Under the pieces are notes generated by a model. That model did no database searches and was not told where the DNA came from. It was given only the letters and a program-made list of their open reading frames with translations. The translations under genes and the position numbers were made by a program. From assembly GCF_001613325.1 (NCBI RefSeq), contig NZ_BDCD01000002.1, positions 372,001 through 436,000 of the forward strand: a stretch of DNA of 64,000 nucleotides, read 5' to 3'. Origin of the DNA: Nocardia yamanashiensis NBRC 100130 (GTDB lineage: Bacteria > Actinomycetota > Actinomycetes > Mycobacteriales > Mycobacteriaceae). The stretch's first letter is position 1. Each line of letters starts with the position of its first letter. Positions 55,765 through 64,000 of the stretch are shown in pieces.

Positions 55765-56328
55765 GTGTCAGTTCCACTGCGTAGTACCGATGGCGCGCCG
55801 CTCGCCTGCATCACCCTGGCCCTCGGATGGGACCCCGCGCCGGATTCGGTTGCGCCGGCGGTGGACCCGGTCGAGGCGGTGGAGAACCGTACCGACGTCA
55901 ACCTGGCCGCGCTGTTCTTCAGTGGCGGGCAGTTGGTCGATGTGGTCTTCTACGACAATTTGACGTCCGGGGACGGCTCGGTGCGCCATACCGGTGACAA
56001 TCTCACCGGGGAGGGGCGCGGGGACAACGAGATGATCGTGGCCGATCTGACGCTGATCGATCCGGCGGTGACGGCGGTGTTCGTCGTCGTAACCTCTTAC
56101 ACCGCAACGCCGTTCACCGAAATCGCCAATGCCTACTGCCGGGTGACGGACGCGGAGTCGATGGCCGAGCTGGGTCGGTTCACCCTCACCGGCGGACCGC
56201 ATACCGCGGTCGTGCTGGGCAGGCTCGACCGGACGCCGGAAGGCTGGAGCTTCGTCGGTATCGGGGCCGGTATCGCGGCCACCCATGTCACCGAGTCCAT
56301 TCCGTATTTGACGCCTTATCTGCCTTGA
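55765..56328 (+). CDS. terD: TerD-family tellurium/stress protein
   Basis: 187 residues from GTG 55765; no good ribosome site is visible. TerD signatures: ITLALGWDPAP near the N-terminus, DVVFYDNLTSGDGSVRHTGD, and GRGDNEMIVADLTLIDP (acidic calcium-binding region), ending with FTEIANAYCRV. Proteins of this family bind calcium and are linked to tellurite, oxidative and phage stress. Its 3' end overlaps the convergent PAS-ANTAR gene by 13 bp. Confidence 0.9.
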   Translation: MSVPLRSTDGAPLACITLALGWDPAPDSVAPAVDPVEAVENRTDVNLAALFFSGGQLVDVVFYDNLTSGDGSVRHTGDNLTGEGRGDNEMIVADLTLIDPAVTAVFVVVTSYTATPFTEIANAYCRVTDAESMAELGRFTLTGGPHTAVVLGRLDRTPEGWSFVGIGAGIAATHVTESIPYLTPYLP

Positions 56329-57038
56329 GGCGATCGGTTCTCCTGCGGTACCCGCTCGTGCATGGTGAGCAGCAGGTGGTCGAAGGCCGCGACGGTGTTG
56401 GGTGGCGCGGGAGGCAGGGACGGTAGTTCGGCGATCAATTGCTCGGCGAGGGTGCGCAATTTCACGTTGGTCTCCTGTGAACGCCAGGTGAGGACCTTGA
56501 ACGCCTGGTCGGCATTGATGCGGTACATGCGCATCAGCACGCCCTTCGCCTGTTCGATGACGGACCGCGACCGCACCAGTTCGGGCAGGCGCTGGTCGAC
56601 GGTGGTGCGTTCGGCGTCCGCGAGCGTGCCGGACAGGTCGATGTAGAAGCCCGCAGTGCCGACGGCGCCGCCGGCGGGGTCCAGGATCCGGTCGGCGACC
56701 ACCATCGCCTGATGCGCGCCGCCCTCGGTGTCGATGAACCGGTGGCGGCTGGAGAACGGCTCGCCGTGATCGATCGAGCGGGCGATGGCCTCGGCCACGT
56801 GTTCGCGATCGTCCGGATGCTTGTGCGAGAGCAGCAGTTCCGTGGTCGGTTCGACCTCGCCGGGCACGTACCCGTGCATGCGGTACACCTCCGGCGACCA
56901 CTCCCAGCGCCTGGTCGCGAACCAGAAACGGAAGCTTCCGGTCGCGGGGTCGCTCGCCGCCGCGGCCGCGCCATCGAGTTCCGGCGTGGGCGCGGTGCGG
57001 TCGTCGGCGGTCGGGAGTTCACGTGAGGAAGCGTTCAT
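56316..57038 (-). CDS. PAS-ANTAR domain RNA-binding antiterminator
   Basis: About 240 residues from ATG 57038; a TTG at 57092 would lengthen it. The PAS domain (about 35-140) contains WEWSPEVYRMHGYVPGEVEP and HPDDREHV. The C-terminal ANTAR helices read RSVIEQAKGVLMRMYRINAD and AFKVLTWRSQETNVKLRTLA. ANTAR proteins bind tandem hairpins in nascent RNA to allow read-through. The PAS input may be redox or ligand; no phosphorylation domain is present. It is divergent from the MerR gene across a 22-bp palindrome. Confidence 0.9.
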   Translation of the reverse strand: MNASSRELPTADDRTAPTPELDGAAAAASDPATGSFRFWFATRRWEWSPEVYRMHGYVPGEVEPTTELLLSHKHPDDREHVAEAIARSIDHGEPFSSRHRFIDTEGGAHQAMVVADRILDPAGGAVGTAGFYIDLSGTLADAERTTVDQRLPELVRSRSVIEQAKGVLMRMYRINADQAFKVLTWRSQETNVKLRTLAEQLIAELPSLPPAPPNTVAAFDHLLLTMHERVPQENRSPQGR

Positions 57039-57093
57039 ATCCGTTGTCGATGTCGTCGGGCTGTCAAGGAATGTGGGCTCGGATAGTATCAAA

Positions 57094-57115
57094 ATCTATG
57101 CCATCAGGCATAGAT
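57094..57115. promoter_or_regulatory. 22-bp perfect palindrome between PAS-ANTAR and MerR genes
   Basis: ATCTATGCC and GGCATAGAT flank four bases. The flanks are A/T-rich (AAA before, AATTT after). It is 52 bp upstream of the MerR start and could be the MerR operator, or a hairpin in the PAS-ANTAR leader. Confidence 0.55.
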
Positions 57116-57166
57116 AATTTCTAGTAGCCGTCGAAAAAGAGCACAAGACGGATGACAAGGTAATCT

Positions 57167-57589
57167 ATGAGCCTGGAAGTGAGGAGAATGATGGTTTCTG
57201 ACCGGCACGACCATCTACCCGGTCCAGCGCACGCCGTGTACGCCATCTCGGTGGCCGCGGAGCTGGCCGGTATCGGAGTGCAGACCCTGCGTCTGTACGA
57301 ACAGCACGGACTCATCACCCCGGTGCGGAGTTCCGGCGGTACCCGCCGCTACAGCGGCCACGATCTGGCCCGCCTGCGACGGATCAGCGAACTGGCCGAA
57401 CAGGGCGTCAACCTGGCGGCCATCGGCCGCATCCTCGAGCTCGAGGACGACAATGCCGCACTGCGCGAGAGCAATAGCGAATTACACGATGCGAACACTG
57501 CGCTCGAAGGCACGAATTCGGCACTGCTGGAAGCCAATACCGCGCTGACGGCCGAGCGGGACGAACTGCGCGGCGGCCCGCGATCCTGA
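57167..57589 (+). CDS. MerR-family regulator (HspR-like)
   Basis: 140 residues; ATG 57167 is given, but ATG 57188/57191 immediately after GAGGAGA are alternatives. The MerR HTH is close to HspR: YAISVAAELAGIGVQTLRLYEQHGLITPVRSSGGTRRYS followed by EQGVNLAAIGRILELED. A C-terminal coiled coil of heptad-like NTALEGTNSALLEANTAL repeats follows. HspR represses dnaK-type stress operons, but no chaperone genes are in the window, so its targets are unknown. Confidence 0.85.
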   Translation: MSLEVRRMMVSDRHDHLPGPAHAVYAISVAAELAGIGVQTLRLYEQHGLITPVRSSGGTRRYSGHDLARLRRISELAEQGVNLAAIGRILELEDDNAALRESNSELHDANTALEGTNSALLEANTALTAERDELRGGPRS

Positions 57590-57638
57590 CGGGTTTTCGC
57601 GCTCGTCGCCGCGCCGGAAGCGGGAGTAGGGTGCCGGT

Positions 57639-58025
57639 ATGACCGCGCCCAGAGAGATACCGGATCCGTGGGCGAGCCACCGAGTCGCCCCGCACTGGAT
57701 TCCGGCGCGCGGATTGAGCAACGGATTGCGCGCGCACGCCTGGGGCGTGCTCGCCGATCTGCACGAATCCCAGGTGTACCGGGTGCTTTTCGCGCTCACC
57801 GACGCCGGGATCGCGGGTCAGGTGCTGCCGGAGCGGGCCACGATCATCGAGGCCGGTGACCCGGAGATCGTCTGGCGGCTGCGGGTCGATCTTTCGCGCT
57901 ACCGCGCGGCCGAGGACCGCCTGATGGAGTTGCTGCGCTACAGCCGCCCACGCCGCGCATCACAGCCGCCCCGGGGAGCCCGCCGCCGGCGGCGGGTACC
58001 GTTGGTTCGGAGATCTCACGATTGA
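57639..58025 (+). CDS. hypothetical protein
   Basis: 128 residues, ATG behind GGGAGTAGGG. Unrecognised; a globular core HAWGVLADLHESQVYRVLF and a basic Arg/Pro-rich C-terminus (RGARRRRRVPLVRR). It lacks signal peptide or membrane segments. It sits between the MerR and catalase genes and may be part of a stress unit. Confidence 0.6.
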   Translation: MTAPREIPDPWASHRVAPHWIPARGLSNGLRAHAWGVLADLHESQVYRVLFALTDAGIAGQVLPERATIIEAGDPEIVWRLRVDLSRYRAAEDRLMELLRYSRPRRASQPPRGARRRRRVPLVRRSHD

Positions 58026-58036
58026 CAAGGGCACGG

Positions 58037-58063
58037 GCCTGTTTCGAGGACGTTGAAACGGGC
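58037..58063. other. hairpin before the catalase gene
   Basis: GCCTGTTTC and GAAACGGGC pair (one G-T) across nine bases, 51 bp before the catalase start. It could end the upstream gene or be an operator for the catalase. Confidence 0.4.
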
Positions 58064-58113
58064 ATGTGTCGTAGTGATCGAAAAGACCGCACACCAGCGT
58101 GTGGAGGAGAGAC

Positions 58114-59637
58114 ATGTCCGATCGAAAGGGCTATACGACAGACGACGCCGGGATTCCGGTGCCCAGTGACGAACATTCGCTGACCGTCGGTCCCGATGGG
58201 CCGATTCTGTTGCACGACGCGTATCTGATCGAGAAGATGGCGCAGTTCAACCGGGAACGGGTCCCGGAGCGGCAACCGCACGCCAAGGGCGGCGGGGCGT
58301 TCGGGATTTTCGAGGTGACCCGGGACGTGAGCGCTTACACCCGTGCCGATGTGTTCCAGCCGGGAAAGCGGACCGAGGTGCTGGCCAGGTTCTCGACGGT
58401 GGCGGGGGAGCGCGGCAGCCCGGACACCTGGCGCGATCCGCGCGGGTTCGCCCTGAAGTTCTACACCGAGCAGGGCAATTTCGATATGGTCGGCAACAAC
58501 ACGCCGGTGTTCTTCGTGCGGGATCCGATGAAGTTCCAGGACTTCATCCGATCGCAGAAACGGCGCGCGGACAACAACTTACGCGACCACGATATGCAGT
58601 GGGACTTCTGGACGCTGTCGCCGGAATCGGCGCATCAGGTCACCTGGCTGATGGGGGACCGCGGCATTCCGCGCACCTGGCGGCATATGAACGGGTACTC
58701 CAGCCACACCTACCTCTGGTACAACGCCGCGGGCGAGCGTTTCTGGGTGAAATACCATTTCAAGACCGATCAGGGCATCGAGTTCTTCACCCAGGACGAG
58801 GGCGACCAGATGGCCGCCATGGACACCGACTATCACACGCGAGATCTGTTCGAGCACATCGCCGCCGGTGAATTCCCGAGCTGGACCCTGCACATGCAGA
58901 TCATGCCGTTCGACGAGGCCAAGACCTACCGCTTCAACCCGTTCGACCTGACCAAGGTGTGGCCGCACGGCGACTATCCGCTCATCGAGGTGGGACGCCT
59001 GACCCTGAACCGCAACCCCACCGACTACCACACCGAGATCGAACAGGCGGCGTTCGAACCCAGCAATGCGGTGCCGGGCACCGGTCCCAGCCCCGACAAG
59101 ATGCTGCTGGGCCGCTGGTTCTCCTATCCGGACGCGCACCGCCATCGCATCGGCGCGAATTACAAACTCCTACCGGTCAATTCGCCCCATGCCGCGCCCG
59201 TGCATTCGTATTCCAAAGACGGCCAGATGCGCTATACGAACATCTCCGACCCCGTCTACGTGCCCAATTCCAAGGGCGGCCCGCACGCCGACCCCGAGGT
59301 CTCCGGGCCGGTGATCGGCTGGCACACCGACGGCGAAATGGTGCGCACCGCGTACACGATGCGCCCCGATGACGACGATTGGGGCCAGGCCCGCACCATG
59401 GTCCGCGACGTCCTCGACGATGCCGCCCGCGCCCGCCTGGTGGACAATATCGTCGGCCATCTGCTCAATGGCGTCAGTCCGCCCGTGCTGGCCCGCGCCT
59501 TCGAATACTGGCGCAATGTCGACAAGGAACTCGGCGACCGGATCGAATCCGGTGTGCAGGCCAAGCAGAGCGCCCTGGATCCCAAGGCCGCTCAGCAATC
59601 CAATCCCGCGCGCTCGTCGGCACAGCACAAGGCGTAA
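58114..59637 (+). CDS. katA: monofunctional haem catalase
   Basis: 507 residues from ATG 58114 behind GGAGGAGAG. Distal His in [16 protein letters not shown], distal Asn in [15 protein letters not shown], and proximal Tyr in [15 protein letters not shown] are all present, with [14 protein letters not shown]. Length fits the small-subunit catalases. It disproportionates hydrogen peroxide in the cytoplasm, which matters for a genome with several flavin oxidases. It ends at a strong terminator. Confidence 0.96.
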   Translation: MSDRKGYTTDDAGIPVPSDEHSLTVGPDGPILLHDAYLIEKMAQFNRERVPERQPHAKGGGAFGIFEVTRDVSAYTRADVFQPGKRTEVLARFSTVAGERGSPDTWRDPRGFALKFYTEQGNFDMVGNNTPVFFVRDPMKFQDFIRSQKRRADNNLRDHDMQWDFWTLSPESAHQVTWLMGDRGIPRTWRHMNGYSSHTYLWYNAAGERFWVKYHFKTDQGIEFFTQDEGDQMAAMDTDYHTRDLFEHIAAGEFPSWTLHMQIMPFDEAKTYRFNPFDLTKVWPHGDYPLIEVGRLTLNRNPTDYHTEIEQAAFEPSNAVPGTGPSPDKMLLGRWFSYPDAHRHRIGANYKLLPVNSPHAAPVHSYSKDGQMRYTNISDPVYVPNSKGGPHADPEVSGPVIGWHTDGEMVRTAYTMRPDDDDWGQARTMVRDVLDDAARARLVDNIVGHLLNGVSPPVLARAFEYWRNVDKELGDRIESGVQAKQSALDPKAAQQSNPARSSAQHKA

Positions 59638-59656
59638 CCCGTTCACCCGCAACCGG

Positions 59657-59688
59657 AATGGAGCGCTCGCACTCGCGAGCGCTCCATT
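59657..59688. terminator. strong intrinsic terminator after catalase
   Basis: A 14-bp stem, AATGGAGCGCTCGC with GCGAGCGCTCCATT, and a 4-base loop, followed by TC. It serves the catalase gene, and on the other strand lies just beyond the lipoprotein stop, so it may work in both directions. Confidence 0.8.
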
Positions 59689-59719
59689 TCGCGGGAACTC
59701 AGCAGATTTCCGCGGGAAC

Positions 59720-60127
59720 TCAGAAGCCGACCAGCCCGGACGCCAGATCCGGAACCTGCAGCACATCGAGCAGCGCCGCACGCACCTCGGGACACATGGC
59801 CGTGGTGATCTGATCCACCACCGATCGATTCCGCGCGACCGCGAGATTGACGCCGTTATTGCGCAGCGCCCAATTCTCGACCGTGGCGTTCAAAGCGACC
59901 TTGCCCGCCGTCGGCCCCTGCATACGCCAGTCGCCGACATCCGGCGCGAGCATGTCGCACAGATGCTGCGCGGATTCCGCGGTCACCGTCGGCCCTTCCG
60001 GGCTCTCGATCGGCGGCGGATCACCGGGCGCCGAGGTCCCGGTGCTGTCGGCGCAGCCCGCGGCGACGGCGGCCGCGGCGGCGAGGACGAGGAAATACGT
60101 GGCGGATCGAATTCGCGGGCTGGACAT
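59720..60127 (-). CDS. small secreted lipoprotein
   Basis: 135 residues, ATG behind GGGAGA. Signal sequence SATYFLVLAAAAAVAAGC with lipobox AAGC (Cys25), then a Thr/Pro-rich linker and a 90-residue domain with two Cys (HLCDML, AMCPEV) that probably form a disulphide. No family recognised; it should be anchored to the outer face of the membrane. Confidence 0.85.
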   Translation of the reverse strand: MSSPRIRSATYFLVLAAAAAVAAGCADSTGTSAPGDPPPIESPEGPTVTAESAQHLCDMLAPDVGDWRMQGPTAGKVALNATVENWALRNNGVNLAVARNRSVVDQITTAMCPEVRAALLDVLQVPDLASGLVGF

Positions 60128-60154
60128 CGTTGTCTCCCTTGCATTACGGGGCCG

Positions 60155-60559
60155 CTAACGTTCGGACAGCTCCTCGGTGATGGCATCGACGAAGTCGGGC
60201 AGATCGCCCGGATTGCGGGAAGTGATCAGCGACCACCCGTCCGAGCTGTCCCGCACCACCGATTCGTCGGCCCAGGCTGCGCCGGCATTGACGATGTCGG
60301 TGCGCAGGGACGGGTAGGAGGTGAGCGTTCTGCCCGCGACGACCGCGGTCTCGACGAGCAGCCAGGGCCCGTGACAGATGGCGGCGATCGGATTCCCGGC
60401 GCTGGTCACGGCGTGCACCGGTTCGCCTTTCACGGCGGCGTGCCGCACCTGGGCCCCGTGTTCGCGCAGCCGGTCCCGGGGCACGATCAATTCGTCGCGC
60501 TCCACGCCGGTGTTCGAGGTGACGATCACCACCCGCTTGCCGGCCAGTAGTCCGGGCAT
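60155..60559 (-). CDS. DJ-1/PfpI-family protein with internal deletion
   Basis: 134 residues behind GGAGGAG. The N-terminus (KRVVIVTSNTGVERDELIVP) and C-terminus (AAICHGPWLLVETAVVAG, with Cys62; RTDIVNAGAAW; SLITSRNPGDLPDF) are typical of YhbO/PfpI proteins, but those are about 170-190 residues. The middle, including the usual DALVLPGG strand, is missing in frame between VHAVTS and AGNPIAAIC. It may be inactive or an alternative compact form. Confidence 0.8.
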   Translation of the reverse strand: MPGLLAGKRVVIVTSNTGVERDELIVPRDRLREHGAQVRHAAVKGEPVHAVTSAGNPIAAICHGPWLLVETAVVAGRTLTSYPSLRTDIVNAGAAWADESVVRDSSDGWSLITSRNPGDLPDFVDAITEELSER

Positions 60560-60732
60560 GGCTCCTCCTCCTGATCATGGATCACTCGTGCTGTGCGGAT
60601 GCCCGGTGTGCGGCGCGCGAAACCGCACGTGGCGGCGCTGCCGGTGCTGACCGGGCGATTGTTAGCCGCGCCGATCGGTGGCTACTCGGTCAGCAGAAAT
60701 GGTTTTTGTGCGGGCGGCAGGAGGGCAGTGGG

Positions 60733-61146
60733 ATGCGGACGACGGTGCGAGGCGGCGCGGTGGAGATGGTGGTCGCGGCGGACGCGGAGATGTTGCCGGT
60801 ATTGCGGTCGATGGTCGAGATGGCCTTGCTGACCGCGGATTTCACGCTGCCGGAGGTGATCGACGTGCGGGTCGCGGTGGACGAGGTGGCCACCGCCCTG
60901 CTGGTGTCGGCGGCCGCGGACGCGGACGTGACGTGCGCGCTCCGCTATGACGAATTCCGGGTCGAAGTGCGCATGTCGGCGCTGACCCGGACCCGGGGCG
61001 TGCTGTGGGGCGACGGTTTGAGCCGGGTGCTGCTGGAATCGCTGACCGATGAGCTGGAATTCGGGGAGGATGGGCGCGTCGGGGACCGGCGCGGCCACGG
61101 TACGGTCGTACGCTTTGGCCGCAACCGAATCCGTCACGGGGGATGA
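60733..61146 (+). CDS. RsbW-like anti-sigma factor (HATPase-type)
   Basis: 137 residues, ATG behind AGGAGGG. Core elements of the anti-sigma kinase fold: TLPEVIDVRVAVDEVATALLVSAA (N box), and RRGHGTVVRFGRN at the end. It resembles the small RsbW/UsfX proteins that sequester alternative sigma factors such as SigF. The STAS antagonist gene follows after 29 bp, so the two form a partner-switching pair. No sigma factor gene is within the window. Confidence 0.75.
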   Translation: MRTTVRGGAVEMVVAADAEMLPVLRSMVEMALLTADFTLPEVIDVRVAVDEVATALLVSAAADADVTCALRYDEFRVEVRMSALTRTRGVLWGDGLSRVLLESLTDELEFGEDGRVGDRRGHGTVVRFGRNRIRHGG

Positions 61147-61175
61147 TGGTGACTCGGGTTCGATCGAGGGAGTGA

Positions 61176-61526
61176 GTGTTGACCGAGAGTGGATTTTCGC
61201 GGCTGCTGACGGTATCGCGCGATAACGCGGGCGATACCGTCGTGGTGTCGGCGGCCGGCGAGATCGACATCACCTCGGTGGGCGAATTGCGCGCCGCGCT
61301 CGCGGATGTGGTCGCGGCGGCCGAGATTCCGGTGATCGATCTGTCCGCGGTGCATTTCATGGGATCGGTGGGGCTGAGCGTGCTGCTGGAGCTGGTGGAG
61401 AAGGTGAGCCCGGCGCGGCTGCGGGTGGTGGTGTCGCCGGAGGTGCGCCGGCCCATCGAGATCACCGAATTGGACAAGGTGGTGCTGCTGTTCGACGCGC
61501 TCGAACCGGCGCTGCGGCACCGGTGA
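61176..61526 (+). CDS. STAS-domain anti-sigma factor antagonist
   Basis: 116 residues, GTG behind GAGGGAG. STAS fold: DTVVVSAAGEIDITSVGELRAALADVV and the phospho-acceptor region PVIDLSAVHFMGSVGLSVLLELV (Ser in MGSVGLS). It binds and neutralises the anti-sigma protein upstream when dephosphorylated. It is followed by the sensor-kinase gene, which may feed into the switch. Confidence 0.88.
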   Translation: MLTESGFSRLLTVSRDNAGDTVVVSAAGEIDITSVGELRAALADVVAAAEIPVIDLSAVHFMGSVGLSVLLELVEKVSPARLRVVVSPEVRRPIEITELDKVVLLFDALEPALRHR

Positions 61527-61778
61527 GGCGCCCCGGGTGCGAAAGCCGGCGAAACCCATCCGGAAACAGGCTGCTGGACTAGGCTTTTCGCAACCCGCTC
61601 ACCAGCGCGGGGAGTGATTCGCGTCCGCTGGGGCGCGGCCCGTAGAGTCGTTTACGGTCAGGTGTTGACCAACCAGCACCTCACCGCCCGCCACAGGCTC
61701 GGTCGACCGCGCCGGCGGGTTGGGTCCAGCTCGGCCCGGACCGGGGTCCGGCGTGCCGAGGGGTCGGAGTGAGGTGCC

Positions 61779-64000
<2,222 letters not shown>

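Noticed and set aside
59688..59730. Direct repeat CGCGGGAACTCAG occurring twice, about 20 bp apart
   Set aside because: Too short and partly in the lipoprotein 3' end; no other copy or structure supports a function.

Overview
The window is about 64 kb of high-GC DNA packed with short-spaced, often ATGA- or GTGA-overlapping genes. It carries CoA-thioester metabolism genes typical of Mycobacteriales: acyl-CoA dehydrogenase pairs, lipid-transfer-type thiolases paired with DUF35 OB-fold proteins, MaoC hydratases and a P450. It also carries a poly-HAMP kinase, PAS-ANTAR and RsbW/STAS regulators. The best guess is a Nocardia-like (Nocardia/Rhodococcus group) chromosome; no rRNA or complete tRNA is present to confirm this.

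Region A (1-16449) is a plus-strand beta-oxidation region in two operons. The first (1-10417) runs thiolase (cut by the window edge), FadB-type fusion, thiolase, two thiolase-like lipid-transfer proteins, DUF35 protein, two different acyl-CoA dehydrogenases and an SDR. The second (10662-16449) runs acyl-CoA dehydrogenase, a pair of small hotdog/MaoC proteins, CoA ligase, FabG-like SDR, MaoC hydratase and crotonase. It starts after a 240-bp region with three GAC-N5-GTC type operator-like sites. It ends at a hairpin shared with a convergent TetR gene (16466-17101). Region B (17420-28944) diverges from that TetR across four TGGAC-N5-GTCCA-like sites. It runs CoA ligase, alcohol DH, aldehyde DH, P450, a second LTP/DUF35 pair, acyl-CoA DH, NDP-forming acyl-CoA synthetase and a conserved unknown. 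Together A and B look like terminal oxidation, activation and side-chain shortening of a branched or steroid/terpenoid-like acid.

Region C (29001-44297) looks like an amine-degradation cluster. It has an SCP2-like protein, a glutamine-synthetase homologue, a PuuD-type gamma-glutamyl hydrolase, TetR, a CaiC-like CoA ligase, crotonase, alcohol and aldehyde dehydrogenases and a BVMO-like flavoprotein with an altered fingerprint. These are followed by a protein closely resembling 3-aminobutyryl-CoA/beta-alanyl-CoA ammonia-lyases, a PuuB-like flavin oxidase, a polytopic membrane protein and a flavin amine oxidase. I infer gamma-glutamylation, oxidation, deglutamylation, CoA activation and ammonia elimination. 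I do not recognise this combination as a described system.

Region D (44300-55760) begins with an integration scar: a 3' fragment of a tRNA-Met gene, a terminator and strong palindromes. It contains a PPOX-fold protein, a secreted lipase, a minus-strand hydrolase/crotonase/CoA-ligase operon, a PucR-type regulator and an amidohydrolase/TetR/hydrolase operon. It ends in a truncated crotonase and a second scar that resembles the first. Region E (55765-64000) is stress and regulation: TerD, PAS-ANTAR, MerR, catalase, lipoprotein, a shortened PfpI-like protein, RsbW-like and STAS proteins, and the start of a soluble kinase-like protein with seven HAMP units at an exact 276-bp period, running off the window.
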